Part shown: piece by piece, positions 45,594 to 56,600 of the stretch
Position numbering within the stretch: position 1 is the stretch's first letter
Layout of the letters: each line of letters begins with the position of its first letter
From: Pseudomonas citri
Lineage (GTDB): Bacteria > Pseudomonadota > Gammaproteobacteria > Pseudomonadales > Pseudomonadaceae
Length of the DNA: 64,000 nt
Reading direction: 5' to 3'
NCBI RefSeq assembly: GCF_025336485.1
Contig: NZ_JAODAB010000006.1
Coordinates: forward strand, 275,449 to 339,448
Notes under the pieces: generated by a model
What the model saw: only the letters and a program-made list of their open reading frames with translations
What the model was told of the DNA's origin: nothing
The model's database searches: none
Program-made: the position numbers and the translations under genes

Positions 45594-46889
45594 TTACTTC
45601 TGAATAGCCACGTCCTTGAGGTACGGTGCCGGTTCGGCCCCCAGGTTGTGGAGCATGCGGCCGCTGTACCAGTCGATGAAGTTCACCACGCCGAACTCAT
45701 AGGTCTTGGAGTAAGGGCCAGGCTGGTAGGCGGTGGAGTTGATGCCGCGCTGGTTTTCCTCGGCCAGGCGACGGTCCTGGTCGTTGGTGGCGTCCCAGAC
45801 TTCGCGCATGCGCTGCACGTCATAGTCCACGCCTTCGACCGCGTCCTTGTGCACGATCCACTTGGTGGTGACCATGGTTTCCTGGGCACTGATCGGCCAC
45901 ACGGTGAACACGATGATGTGGTCGCCCATGCAGTGGTTCCACGAGTGCGGCAGGTGCAGGATGCGCATCGAGCCCAGGTCCGGGTTCTTGATGCGGCCCA
46001 TCAGCTTGGCGCAGCCTTGCTTGCCGTCCATGGTCATCGACACGGTGCCCTTGAGCAACGGCATGCGCACGATACGGTTACGCAGGCCGAAGCTGGCGTG
46101 GGCGTACGGGATCTTCTCGGCTTCCCAGGCAGCGGCGGAGGCAGCGACGTGGTCCTTGAACGCCTGGTCGGCGCGCGGGTCGGTGACGTCGTCCCATTCC
46201 AGCAGGGTCTTGAGCAGCTCAGGGTGCGAGCCGTTGCAGTGGTAGCACTCGCGGTTGTTTTCCAGCACCAGCTTCCAGTTGGCCTTTTCCATCAAGGTGG
46301 TTTGCACCGCCACCTTGGTGTTCTCCATGTCGTACGGTTCCATGTAGTGGCTCAGGGTCGACAGGAAGCTGTCGATGGCCGGAGGGTTTTCAGCCAGGCT
46401 GATGAAGATGTAGCCCCCAGCGGTCTTCACATTCACCGGCTTGAGGCCATACTGCTTCATGTCGAAGTCGGCGCCCATTTCGGTGCCGGCGAACAGCAGG
46501 CGGCCGTCCAGCTCGTAGGTCCACTGGTGATAAGGGCAAACCAGCTTGGCAACCTTGCCCTTGTCGCTGGTGCACAGGCGCGAACCGCGGTGGCGGCAAA
46601 CGTTGTGGAAGGCATGCACGACACCGTCGGCACCGCGGATCACGATGATCGGGTTCTTGCCGATCTGCAGGGTCAGGAAGTTGCCCTTGGCCGGAATCTC
46701 GCAGGTCATGCCGGCGATCAGCCATTCCTTGTGGAAGATTTCCTGCATGTCGATATCGAACACGCGCTCATCGCTGTAGAACGGCTGCGGCAGCGAATAG
46801 GTGCGTTCGCGCTCTTGCAGCATCTGCGCGGTGGCCTTGCGTGCGGGTTCCAGCGGATCGCCCAGGCTCAGGGTAGTGGTGACGTCCAT
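45594..46889 (-). CDS. gbcA: Glycine betaine monooxygenase, oxygenase subunit GbcA
   Basis: A 431-residue Rieske non-haem iron oxygenase. The [2Fe-2S] ligands appear as CRHRGS and CPYHQW; the mononuclear iron ligands lie in ENNRECYHCNGSHPELL plus a distal Asp. It removes the first methyl of glycine betaine, giving dimethylglycine and formaldehyde. GAGGAT precedes the ATG. It diverges from its reductase gbcB across a 286-bp control region. Confidence 0.95.
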   Translation of the reverse strand: MDVTTTLSLGDPLEPARKATAQMLQERERTYSLPQPFYSDERVFDIDMQEIFHKEWLIAGMTCEIPAKGNFLTLQIGKNPIIVIRGADGVVHAFHNVCRHRGSRLCTSDKGKVAKLVCPYHQWTYELDGRLLFAGTEMGADFDMKQYGLKPVNVKTAGGYIFISLAENPPAIDSFLSTLSHYMEPYDMENTKVAVQTTLMEKANWKLVLENNRECYHCNGSHPELLKTLLEWDDVTDPRADQAFKDHVAASAAAWEAEKIPYAHASFGLRNRIVRMPLLKGTVSMTMDGKQGCAKLMGRIKNPDLGSMRILHLPHSWNHCMGDHIIVFTVWPISAQETMVTTKWIVHKDAVEGVDYDVQRMREVWDATNDQDRRLAEENQRGINSTAYQPGPYSKTYEFGVVNFIDWYSGRMLHNLGAEPAPYLKDVAIQK

Positions 46890-47071
46890 CGTTTTATCCT
46901 CAGTGGCTCTCTAAGTGGAGCCGGTGAAAGTGGCTAATCGGTAGTGCTACGCAAGGCAGAAATTATGTTTGTCTGTGGAGGCGAGTGTGGGGCCGCGCAG
47001 GGGTCGAACCTTATCCATGGGCGACATGGCCCAATCTGTTCCCGACGCGCAACCCCCGGTGGTTGGGGGCT

Positions 47072-47106
47072 GGTCGCGATAAGTATGTGAATGTCGCGAA
47101 TAGGTA
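47072..47106. promoter_or_regulatory. Tandem repeat in the gbcA-gbcB divergent control region
   Basis: GGTCGCGATAAGTA (from 47072) recurs as TGTCGCGAATAGGTA (from 47092), about 20-21 bp apart. It is a likely GbdR site by position and by similarity to the pair upstream of sdaB/cbcX (GTCGyA). A G/C hairpin (ACCCCCGGTGGTTGGGGG) lies nearby. Confidence 0.55.
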
Positions 47107-47175
47107 AACGACGCTTTCGGCGCCTGCGCACAATCGCCATCATGATGAGGCCGACAGTCGGCCGTGGAGAACAAC

Positions 47176-48276
47176 ATGTCCAATAATTTCCTGAACCCGG
47201 TCACCACCCAGACCTGGGCCAATGGCCGACATATCGTGCGCTGCGTCAAAGTCATCCAGGAAACCTGGGATGTGCGCACCTTCTGCTTCATGGCAGACCA
47301 GCCGATCATGTTCTTTTTCAAGCCCGGGCAGTTTGTCACCCTGGAGCTGGAAATCGAAGGCCAGCAGGTCATGCGCTCCTACACCATCTCCAGCTCACCG
47401 TCGGTGCCCTACAGCTTTTCGGTGACCATCAAGCGCGTGCCGGGGGGTAAGGTCTCCAACTGGCTGCACGACACCCTGCACGAAGGCCAGGAGCTGGCGG
47501 TGCACGGGCCGGTGGGGCTGTTCAATGCCATCGATTTCTCCGCCCCGAAGGTCCTCTACCTCAGCGGCGGCGTCGGCATTACCCCGGTGATGTCCATGGC
47601 GCGCTGGTACTACGACACCAATGGCAACGTCGACATGGTGTTCATCCACAGCGCCCGTTCGCCCAAGGACATCATCTATCACCGCGAACTGGAACACATG
47701 GCGTCGCGGATCGATAACTTCAGCCTGCACCTGATCTGCGAAAAACACGGTCTGGGCGAGCCTTGGGCCGGTTATCGCGGTTACCTGAACCACAAGATGC
47801 TGGAGCTGATGGCGCCGGACTTCATGGAGCGCGAGGTGTTCTGCTGCGGCCCGACGCCGTACATGAACGCAGTCAAGCGCTTGCTGGAAGCCGCCGGCTT
47901 CGACATGAAGCGCTATCACGAAGAATCCTTCGGCGCCACGCCGCCGGAAGCCAAGGCCGACGCCGTGGAACATGCCGGCCAGGCCGCCGAGGCAGCCGAG
48001 GTCGATGATGCGGAACTGCACCTGGTGGAATTCACCTCCTCTGGCAAGAGCATTCGCGTGGGCCCGGGAGAAACCGTCCATGCCGCCGCTGCAAAACTTG
48101 GCATGATGATTCCCAAGGCCTGCGGCATGGGCATCTGCGGGACCTGCAAGGTCCTGAAGCTGGGCGGGGAAGTGGAAATGGATCACAACGGCGGCATCAC
48201 CGAGGACGACGAGGCCGAAGGCTACATCCTGTCGTGCTGCAGCGTGCCGAAAGGGGACGTGCGGATCGAGTATTGA
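47176..48276 (+). CDS. gbcB: Glycine betaine monooxygenase, reductase subunit GbcB
   Basis: A 366-residue reductase with an FAD domain (QVMRSYTISSSPS), an NAD domain (SGGVGITPVMSMARWY) and a C-terminal plant-type [2Fe-2S] ferredoxin domain (CGMGICGTCKVLKLGG with a distal Cys in LSCCSVP). It supplies electrons from NAD(P)H to GbcA. The ATG at 47176 is chosen for its GGAG at seven bases; a GTG at 47164 is possible. Confidence 0.94.
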   Translation: MSNNFLNPVTTQTWANGRHIVRCVKVIQETWDVRTFCFMADQPIMFFFKPGQFVTLELEIEGQQVMRSYTISSSPSVPYSFSVTIKRVPGGKVSNWLHDTLHEGQELAVHGPVGLFNAIDFSAPKVLYLSGGVGITPVMSMARWYYDTNGNVDMVFIHSARSPKDIIYHRELEHMASRIDNFSLHLICEKHGLGEPWAGYRGYLNHKMLELMAPDFMEREVFCCGPTPYMNAVKRLLEAAGFDMKRYHEESFGATPPEAKADAVEHAGQAAEAAEVDDAELHLVEFTSSGKSIRVGPGETVHAAAAKLGMMIPKACGMGICGTCKVLKLGGEVEMDHNGGITEDDEAEGYILSCCSVPKGDVRIEY

Positions 48277-48309
48277 TCCGCATCTCCTGGTAGGGGTGGG
48301 CAGGCGCTT

Positions 48310-48396
48310 GTGGGAGCAAGGCTTGCCCGCGATGAAGGTTGCGCGGTTTCTCGGGAACCGAGTCGTCTGCATCGCGAGCAAGCTTTGCTCCCACAG
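48310..48396. repeat. REP pair after gbcB
   Basis: TTGTGGGAGCAAGGCTTGCC and inverse around a 45-bp spacer, between convergent gbcB and the threonine aldolase gene. Confidence 0.85.
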
Positions 48397-48451
48397 TGTT
48401 TTTTTGCCCTCGCAGTGCCTTTTGCTATCGATGGCGCGTGAGCGTCCTTTT

Positions 48452-49492
48452 CTAGATTGCCATCACTTCCCGAATATCCGCCGCCAATTCCCGCACCCGT
48501 GCCTCTTCGGTGTCCCACGAGCACATGAAGCGTGCGCCACCCTTGCCTATGAAGGTGTAGAAGCGCCAGCCCCTGGCCGTCAGGGCGGCGATGGCCGGTT
48601 CCGAGAGTTGTAGGAACACGCCGTTGGCCTGGACCGGGAACATCAGTTCCACGCCGGGGATGTCGCTGACCAGTTGTGCCAGCAGATGGGCGCAGTGGTT
48701 GGCGTGGCGGGCGTGCTTGAGCCAGGCGTCGTCTTGCAGCAGGCCGACCCACGGCGCCGAGAGAAAGCGCATCTTCGAGGCCAGTTGCCCGGCCTGTTTG
48801 CAGCGATAGTCGAAGTCTTCGGCCAGGTCGCGGTTGAAGAACAGGATCGCCTCGCCCACCGCCATGCCGTTTTTCGTTCCGCCAAAGCACAACACGTCCA
48901 CGCCGGCCTTCCAGGTCAGGTCGGCCGGGGTGCAGCCGAGGAAGGCGCAGGCGTTGGAAAAACGCGCGCCGTCCATGTGCAGGTTCAGCCCCAGTTCCTT
49001 GCAGGTGATGCTGATGGCGCGGATTTCTTCCGGGGTGTAGACGCTGCCGACCTCCGTGGCCTGGGTCAGCGTGACGACTCGCGGCTTGGGGTAATGGATG
49101 TCCTGGCGCTTGAGGGCGATTTCGCGGATCGACTCGGGGGTCAGCTTGCCGTTTTCAGTACGGGCGATGAGCAACTTCGAACCGTTGGAGAAGAATTCCG
49201 GGGCGCCGCATTCGTCGGTTTCGACGTGGGCGGTTTCCGAGCAGATGACGCTGTGGTAGCTCTGGCACAGCGACGACAGGGCCAGGGAGTTGGCCGCAGT
49301 GCCGTTGAAGGCAAAAAACACTTCGCAGTCGGTTTCGAACAGGGCCCGGAACCCGTCCGCCGCGCGGTGAGTCCATTCGTCGTCGCCGTAGGCGCGTTGA
49401 TGGCCCTGGTTGGCTTCTTCCATCGCCGCCCAGGCTTCGGGGCAAATGCCGGAATAGTTGTCGCTGGCAAACTGTTGACTCTTGTCGGTCAT
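48452..49492 (-). CDS. ltaE: Low-specificity L-threonine aldolase
   Basis: A 346-residue PLP enzyme of the beta-eliminating lyase/threonine aldolase family, with SDNYSGICPEAWAAM at the start, HMDGARFSNACAFLG, and the PLP-lysine segment CFGGTKNGMAVGEA. It cleaves L-threonine and allo-threonine to glycine and acetaldehyde, feeding the glycine pool shared with sarcosine degradation. The start is the ATG at 49490-49492. It diverges from glyA1 across 318 bp. Confidence 0.93.
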   Translation of the reverse strand: MTDKSQQFASDNYSGICPEAWAAMEEANQGHQRAYGDDEWTHRAADGFRALFETDCEVFFAFNGTAANSLALSSLCQSYHSVICSETAHVETDECGAPEFFSNGSKLLIARTENGKLTPESIREIALKRQDIHYPKPRVVTLTQATEVGSVYTPEEIRAISITCKELGLNLHMDGARFSNACAFLGCTPADLTWKAGVDVLCFGGTKNGMAVGEAILFFNRDLAEDFDYRCKQAGQLASKMRFLSAPWVGLLQDDAWLKHARHANHCAHLLAQLVSDIPGVELMFPVQANGVFLQLSEPAIAALTARGWRFYTFIGKGGARFMCSWDTEEARVRELAADIREVMAI

Positions 49493-49668
49493 GGCCTTGC
49501 TCCTTGAATCTTGAATAGAGAGTCCTGGGTAAAGAACTCCCTGGTTCGGCGTGCTTGGGTCCGCAGCGCCGTGCTCGATGCTGGTGCGCACTTTACCCAA
49601 GATTGGTGGGGGAGCGCACTTGCGCAGTTATCCCGCCCCAGGTTTTGCTCCCAAAGTCTGCGCGCTCA

Positions 49669-49695
49669 TGTCGTAAAAGCACCTTTGCGTGGCGT
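49669..49695. promoter_or_regulatory. Candidate GbdR half-sites upstream of glyA1
   Basis: TGTCGT (49669) and TGGCGT (49690) are 21 bp apart, about 120 bp before glyA1. Same TGnCG(T/C) spacing as at the dgc operon. Support is modest. Confidence 0.4.
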
Positions 49696-49810
49696 CCATA
49701 GGCATTTGACCTGCCTGCGCCCGCCATACCATCGCATCCAAAGGGTACTGTCGAAGGGGCAGTGCCTTTACCAAGACAATAGGCGCACCGCCACCGCTGG
49801 GAGAGACGCG

Positions 49811-51064
<1,254 letters not shown>

Positions 51065-51085
51065 GTCGGTTTTGGAGTAATGACT

Positions 51086-52336
51086 ATGCAACGCTATTCG
51101 GGCTTCGGCCTCTTCAAACACTCTCTCAGCCATCACGAGAACTGGCAGCGGATGTGGCGCACGCCGACCCCGAAAAAGGTCTACGACGTGGTCATCGTCG
51201 GCGGTGGCGGGCACGGTCTGGCGACCGCCTACTACCTGGCCAAGGAGCACGGCATCACCAACGTGGCCGTGGTCGAGAAAGGTTACCTGGGCGGCGGTAA
51301 CACCGCCCGTAACACCACCATTGTGCGCTCCAACTACCTGTGGGACGAATCGGCCCACCTGTACGAGCACGCGATGAAACTGTGGGAAGGCCTGTCCCAG
51401 GACCTGAACTACAACGTGATGTTCTCCCAGCGTGGCGTCTACAACCTGTGCCATACCCTGCAGGACATCCGTGACTCCGAGCGTCGGGTCAACGCCAACC
51501 GCCTCAACGGCGTGGACGGCGAGCTGCTCAACGCCAAGCAAGTGGCCGACGAGATCCCGTACCTGGATTGCTCGAAGAACACCCGCTACCCGGTACTGGG
51601 CGCAACCGTCCAGCGGCGTGGCGGCGTGGCCCGTCACGATGCCGTGGCGTGGGGCTTCGCCCGTGCCGCCGACGCCTTGGGCGTGGACCTGATCCAGCAG
51701 ACCGAAGTAATCGGCTTCCGCAAGGAAAACGGCGTGTGCATCGGCGTGGAAACCAACAAAGGCTTCATCGGCGCCAAGCGTGTCGGCGTGGTGACCGCCG
51801 GTAACTCCGGGCACATGGCCAAGCTGGCCGGCTTCCGCCTGCCGCTCGAGTCGCACCCGCTGCAAGCGTTGGTGTCCGAGCCGATCAAGCCGATTATCGA
51901 CAGCGTGATCATGTCCAACGCCGTACACGGCTACATCAGCCAGTCCGACAAGGGCGACCTGGTGATCGGTGCCGGTATCGACGGCTACAACGGCTACGGC
52001 CAGCGTGGTTCGTACCCGGTGATCGAGCACACCGTCCAGGCCATCGTCGAGATGTTCCCGATCCTCTCGCGGGTCCGCATGAACCGCCAGTGGGGCGGTA
52101 TCGTCGACACCTCGCCGGACGCCTGCCCGATCATTTCGAAGACACCAGTGCCGAACATGTTCTTCAACTGCGGTTGGGGTACCGGTGGCTTCAAGGCCAC
52201 TCCAGGCTCGGGCAACGTGTTTGCCGCCAGCCTGGCCAAGGGTGAAATGCACCCACTGGCCGCACCGTTTTCCATGGACCGCTTCCACAGCGGTGCACTG
52301 ATCGACGAACACGGCGCTGCTGCCGTCGCCCACTAA
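51086..52336 (+). CDS. soxB: Heterotetrameric sarcosine oxidase, beta subunit SoxB
   Basis: A 416-residue flavoprotein. The FAD-binding [20 protein letters not shown] is at residues 35-54; His184 in [12 protein letters not shown] is the probable site of covalent FMN by analogy with corynebacterial SoxB. It houses the sarcosine oxidation site. The ATG at 51086 is preferred; an ATG at 51080 is too close to GGAG. Confidence 0.94.
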   Translation: MQRYSGFGLFKHSLSHHENWQRMWRTPTPKKVYDVVIVGGGGHGLATAYYLAKEHGITNVAVVEKGYLGGGNTARNTTIVRSNYLWDESAHLYEHAMKLWEGLSQDLNYNVMFSQRGVYNLCHTLQDIRDSERRVNANRLNGVDGELLNAKQVADEIPYLDCSKNTRYPVLGATVQRRGGVARHDAVAWGFARAADALGVDLIQQTEVIGFRKENGVCIGVETNKGFIGAKRVGVVTAGNSGHMAKLAGFRLPLESHPLQALVSEPIKPIIDSVIMSNAVHGYISQSDKGDLVIGAGIDGYNGYGQRGSYPVIEHTVQAIVEMFPILSRVRMNRQWGGIVDTSPDACPIISKTPVPNMFFNCGWGTGGFKATPGSGNVFAASLAKGEMHPLAAPFSMDRFHSGALIDEHGAAAVAH

Positions 52337-52351
52337 CAGGAGAAAAATCCT

Positions 52352-52681
52352 ATGTTGCACATCTTCTGTCCTCATTGCGGCGAACTGCGCTCCGAAGAGG
52401 AATTCCACGCCGGCGGCCAGGCACATATCCCGCGTCCGCTGGATCCGAACGGCTGCACCGACGAGCAGTGGGGCGACTACATGTTCTTCCGCGACAACCC
52501 GCGTGGCCTGCACCATGAGTTGTGGATCCATGCCGCCGGTTGCCGCCAGTACTTCAACGCGACCCGTGACACCGTGACCTACGAAATTCTGGAAACCTAC
52601 AAGATCGGCCAAAAGCCGCAATTCACCGACAAGGCTGACAGTCCGAAAGCGGCCGCACAGGCTCTGGGAGAGAAGGTATGA
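52352..52681 (+). CDS. soxD: Sarcosine oxidase, delta subunit SoxD
   Basis: A 109-residue zinc-binding subunit with FCPHCGELRSEEEFHAGG at the start and HAAGCRQYF later, giving the Cys/His zinc ligands. It is structural in the alpha-beta-gamma-delta complex. AGGAG precedes the ATG; the stop overlaps soxA (ATGA). Confidence 0.94.
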   Translation: MLHIFCPHCGELRSEEEFHAGGQAHIPRPLDPNGCTDEQWGDYMFFRDNPRGLHHELWIHAAGCRQYFNATRDTVTYEILETYKIGQKPQFTDKADSPKAAAQALGEKV

Positions 52682-55600
52682 GCCAGATCAATCGCCTGTC
52701 CAACGGCGGACGGATCGACCGCAGCAAAGTATTGAGCTTCACCTTCAACGGTCAGAGCTACAAAGGTTTCGAAGGCGATTCCCTGGCCGCTGCGCTGCTG
52801 GCCAACGGCGTCGATATCATTGGCCGCAGCTTCAAATACTCCCGTCCACGGGGCATTTTCGCCGCCGGTGCGGAAGAGCCGAACGCCGTGCTGCAGATCG
52901 GTGCCACCGAAGCCACGCAGATCCCTAACGTGCGTGCCACGCAACAGGCGCTGTACCAGGGCCTGGTTGCCTCCAGCACCAACGGCTGGCCGAACGTGAA
53001 CAACGACGTGATGGGGATCCTGGGTAAAGTCGGCGGCAAGATGATGCCACCGGGCTTCTACTACAAGACCTTCATGTACCCGCAATCGTTCTGGATGACT
53101 TACGAGAAGTACATCCGCAAGGCCGCGGGCCTGGGTCGCTCGCCGACCGAGAACGATCCGGACACCTACGACGCCATCAACCGTCACTGTGACGTGCTGG
53201 TGGTCGGTGCCGGCCCTGCCGGCCTGGCGGCTGCGCTGGCTGCCGCGCGCAGCGGTGCGCGCGTGATCCTGGCCGATGAACAGGAAGAGTTCGGCGGTAG
53301 CCTGCTCGACACCCGTGAAAGCCTGGATGGCAAGCCTGCGACCGAATGGGTTGCCGCTGCGGTGGCTGAACTGCGTTCGCTGCCTGAAGTGGTGCTGCTG
53401 CCGCGCGCCACGGTGAACGGTTACCACGACCACAACTTCCTGACCATCCACGAGCGCCTGACCGACCACCTCGGCGATCGCGCGCCGATCGGCCAGGTCC
53501 GTCAGCGCATCAACCGTGTCCGCGCCAAGCGTGTCGTGCTGGCAACCGGTACCTGCGAACGTCCGCTGGTCTACGGCAACAACGACGTGCCGGGCAACAT
53601 GCTGGCCGGTGCGGTGTCCACCTACGTGCGCCGCTATGGCGTGGCACCGGGCAAGAAACTGGTGCTGAGCACCAACAACGACTACGCCTACCGTGTGGCC
53701 CTGGACTGGTATGACGCCGGCCTGCAAGTGGTCGCCGTTGCCGACGCCCGCAGCAACCCTCGCGGTGCGCTGGTGGAAGAAGCACGCGCCAAAGGCATTC
53801 GCATCCTCACCGGCAGCGCCGTGATCGAGGCCCGCGGCAGCAAGCGTGTCACCGCCGCCCGTGTCGCCGCGATCGACGTCCGCGCGCACAAAGTCACCAG
53901 CCCTGGCGAATGGCTCGATTGCGACCTGGTCGCCAGCTCCGGCGGCTACAGCCCGGTGGTCCACCTGGCTTCGCACCTGGGCAGCCGGCCGGTCTGGCGT
54001 GAAGACATCCTCGGTTTCGTACCGGGCGAAGCGCCACAGAAACGCGTCTGCGTCGGCGGCGTGAATGGCGTCTACAGCCTGGGCGATGTGCTGGCCGACG
54101 GTTTCGAAGGCGGCGTGCGCGCAGCCAGCGAAGCCGGCCTCAAAGCCGTGAAGGGCGTGTTGCCCAAAGCGCTGAGCCGTCACGAAGAAGCGACCCTGGC
54201 GCTGTTCCAGGTGCCGCATGAAAAATCCACTGCACGGGCACCGAAGCAATTCGTCGACCTGCAGAACGACGTTACCGCCGCCGCCATCGAACTCGCCACC
54301 CGCGAAGGCTTCGAGTCGGTGGAGCACGTCAAGCGCTACACCGCACTGGGCTTCGGCACCGACCAGGGCAAGCTGGGCAACATCAACGGCCTGGCCATCG
54401 CGGCACGCTCGATGAACGTGAGCATCCCGCAGGTGGGCACCACCATGTTCCGGCCGAACTACACGCCGGTCACCTTCGGTGCGATCGCCGGTCGTAACTG
54501 CGGGCATATCTTCGAGCCTGTGCGCTTCACCGCGCTGCATGCCTGGCACGTGAAGAACGGTGCCGAGTTCGAAGACGTCGGCCAGTGGAAGCGCCCTTGG
54601 TACTTCCCGAAGAACGGCGAAGACATGCACGCCGCGGTCAAGCGCGAGTGCAAGGCCGTGCGCGACAGCGTCGGTTTGCTGGACGCCTCGACCCTGGGCA
54701 AGATCGACATCCAGGGCCCGGATGCCCGTGAGTTCCTCAACCGCATCTACACCAACGCCTGGACCAAGCTCGACGTGGGCAAGGCCCGCTACGGCCTGAT
54801 GTGCAAGGAAGATGGCATGGTGTTCGACGACGGCGTGACCGCCTGCGTCGGTGAGAACCACTTCATCATGACCACCACCACCGGCGGTGCGGCCCGTGTG
54901 CTGCAATGGCTGGAGATCTACCAGCAGACCGAATGGCCGGAGCTGAAGGTGTACTTCACCTCGGTCACCGACCACTGGGCGACCATGACCCTGTCGGGCC
55001 CCAACAGCCGCAAGCTGCTGAGCGAAATCACCGACATCGACATGGACAAGGACAACTTCCCGTTCATGACCTGGAAGGAAGGCCTGGTGGGCGGCGTGCC
55101 GGCCCGGGTGTTCCGGATCTCGTTCACCGGTGAACTGTCGTACGAAGTCAACGTGCAGGCCGACTACGCCATGGGCGTGCTCGAGCAGATCGTCGAGGCG
55201 GGCAAGAAGTACAACCTGACTCCGTACGGCACCGAAACCATGCACGTACTGCGGGCCGAGAAAGGCTTCATCATCGTCGGCCAGGACACCGACGGCTCGA
55301 TGACCCCGGACGACCTGAACATGGGCTGGTGCGTAGGCCGTACCAAACCGTTCTCGTGGATCGGCTGGCGTGGCATGAACCGCGAAGACTGCCTGCGCGA
55401 AGACCGCAAGCAACTGGTGGGCCTCAAGCCGATCGACCCGAATGTCTGGCTGCCGGAAGGCGCGCAACTGGTGTTCAACCCCAAGCAGGCCATCCCGATG
55501 ACGATGGTCGGCCACGTGACCTCCAGCTACGCGCACAACTCCCTGGGCTACTCGTTCGCCATGGGCGTGGTCAAGGGCGGGCTCAAGCGCATGGGCGAAC

Positions 55601-55695
55601 GCGTGTTCGCACCGCTGGCCGACGGCACGGTGATCGAGGCAGAGATCGTTTCTTCGGTGTTCTTCGATCCGAAGGGGGATCGGCAGAATATCTAA
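52678..55695 (+). CDS. soxA: Sarcosine oxidase, alpha subunit SoxA
   Basis: A 1005-residue subunit. Residues of about 15-110 are a ferredoxin-like fold (SFTFNGQSYKGFEGDSLAAALL). A Rossmann NAD domain starts with VLVVGAGPAGLAAALAA near 172, and the C-terminal 400 residues are a GcvT-like tetrahydrofolate-binding domain (SGPNSRKLLSE, GTETMHVLRAEKGF). It transfers the oxidised methyl to THF, giving methylene-THF. The start overlaps soxD by four bases. Confidence 0.95.
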   Translation: MSQINRLSNGGRIDRSKVLSFTFNGQSYKGFEGDSLAAALLANGVDIIGRSFKYSRPRGIFAAGAEEPNAVLQIGATEATQIPNVRATQQALYQGLVASSTNGWPNVNNDVMGILGKVGGKMMPPGFYYKTFMYPQSFWMTYEKYIRKAAGLGRSPTENDPDTYDAINRHCDVLVVGAGPAGLAAALAAARSGARVILADEQEEFGGSLLDTRESLDGKPATEWVAAAVAELRSLPEVVLLPRATVNGYHDHNFLTIHERLTDHLGDRAPIGQVRQRINRVRAKRVVLATGTCERPLVYGNNDVPGNMLAGAVSTYVRRYGVAPGKKLVLSTNNDYAYRVALDWYDAGLQVVAVADARSNPRGALVEEARAKGIRILTGSAVIEARGSKRVTAARVAAIDVRAHKVTSPGEWLDCDLVASSGGYSPVVHLASHLGSRPVWREDILGFVPGEAPQKRVCVGGVNGVYSLGDVLADGFEGGVRAASEAGLKAVKGVLPKALSRHEEATLALFQVPHEKSTARAPKQFVDLQNDVTAAAIELATREGFESVEHVKRYTALGFGTDQGKLGNINGLAIAARSMNVSIPQVGTTMFRPNYTPVTFGAIAGRNCGHIFEPVRFTALHAWHVKNGAEFEDVGQWKRPWYFPKNGEDMHAAVKRECKAVRDSVGLLDASTLGKIDIQGPDAREFLNRIYTNAWTKLDVGKARYGLMCKEDGMVFDDGVTACVGENHFIMTTTTGGAARVLQWLEIYQQTEWPELKVYFTSVTDHWATMTLSGPNSRKLLSEITDIDMDKDNFPFMTWKEGLVGGVPARVFRISFTGELSYEVNVQADYAMGVLEQIVEAGKKYNLTPYGTETMHVLRAEKGFIIVGQDTDGSMTPDDLNMGWCVGRTKPFSWIGWRGMNREDCLREDRKQLVGLKPIDPNVWLPEGAQLVFNPKQAIPMTMVGHVTSSYAHNSLGYSFAMGVVKGGLKRMGERVFAPLADGTVIEAEIVSSVFFDPKGDRQNI

Positions 55696-55721
55696 ATGAC
55701 CTGGACCCTGTGGGGGTGGGG

Positions 55722-55752
55722 GCGCGTGGGAGCAAGGCTTGCTCCCACGCGC
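55722..55752. repeat. Perfect hairpin between soxA and soxG
   Basis: GCGCGTGGGAGC and exact inverse (12 bp) around AAGGCTT; a REP-derived stem-loop in the 100-bp intercistronic gap of the sox operon. Confidence 0.75.
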
Positions 55753-55795
55753 CACGCCTCGACAGGTCTAAAGCAGAATTCAAGACAGGTGCTAT

Positions 55796-56428
55796 ATGAC
55801 CGCAGTCAACGTGTACCAACAACGCCCAACCAATGGGGCCAAGGCCGAGTCGTCGCTGCACCATGCCGACCTCGCCAGCCTGGTCGGCAAGGGCCGCAAG
55901 AACGCCGGCGTGACCGTGCGCGAGAAAAAACTCCTGGGTCACCTGACCCTGCGTGGCGACGGCCATAACCCGGCGTTCGCCGCGGGTGTGCACAAGGCCC
56001 TGGGCCTGGAATTGCCAGGTGCGCTGGCCGTCATCGTCAAGGGCGAAACCAGCCTGCAATGGCTTGGCCCGGACGAGTGGTTGCTGGTCGTGCCAAGCGG
56101 TGAAGAGTTCGCCGCCGAGAAAAAACTGCGTGAAGCGCTGGGCGACCTGCACATCCAGATCGTTAACGTCAGCGGCGGCCAGCAGATCCTCGAACTGTCC
56201 GGTCCGAACGTGCGCGACGTGCTGATGAAATCCACCAGCTACGATGTACACCCAAGCAACTTCCCGGTCGGCAAGGCCGTGGGCACGGTGTTCGCCAAGT
56301 CGCAACTGGTGATCCGCCATACCGCCGAAAACACCTGGGAACTGCTGATCCGTCGCAGCTTCTCCGATTACTGGTGGTTGTGGTTGCAGGATGCGGCGGC
56401 CGAGTACGGTTTGAACGTGCAGGCCTGA
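55796..56428 (+). CDS. soxG: Sarcosine oxidase, gamma subunit SoxG
   Basis: A 210-residue GcvT-related subunit (LGPDEWLLVVPSGEE, VNVSGGQQILELSGPNVRDVL, SFSDYWWLWLQDAAAEYGL). It completes the heterotetramer. The gap from soxA contains a stem-loop, suggesting altered stoichiometry. AGGTGC lies before the ATG. Confidence 0.93.
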   Translation: MTAVNVYQQRPTNGAKAESSLHHADLASLVGKGRKNAGVTVREKKLLGHLTLRGDGHNPAFAAGVHKALGLELPGALAVIVKGETSLQWLGPDEWLLVVPSGEEFAAEKKLREALGDLHIQIVNVSGGQQILELSGPNVRDVLMKSTSYDVHPSNFPVGKAVGTVFAKSQLVIRHTAENTWELLIRRSFSDYWWLWLQDAAAEYGLNVQA

Positions 56429-56442
56429 AACACGAAGGACTT

Positions 56443-56531
56443 TGTGGGAGCAAAGCTTGCTCGCGACTTCAGGCGCCTCGGTCCCCAACGAGACCGCGTT
56501 GTCTTCATCGCGAGCAAGCTTTGCCCCCACA
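56443..56531. repeat. REP pair between soxG and purU
   Basis: TTGTGGGAGCAAAGCTTGCT and inverse (CGAGCAAGCTTTGCCCCCAC) with a 45-bp spacer. Confidence 0.85.
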
Positions 56532-56600
56532 GATAAACTCCTCTGCCACAGGGTTCTGTGCTGGGCAGGGGGGTATCCATAACGAACAGGAGTCACCCCC

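Noticed and set aside
46985..47015. GGTTCGACCCC-like segment resembling a tRNA T-arm
   Set aside because: The flanking bases do not form a T-stem, and no anticodon or D-arm is found upstream.
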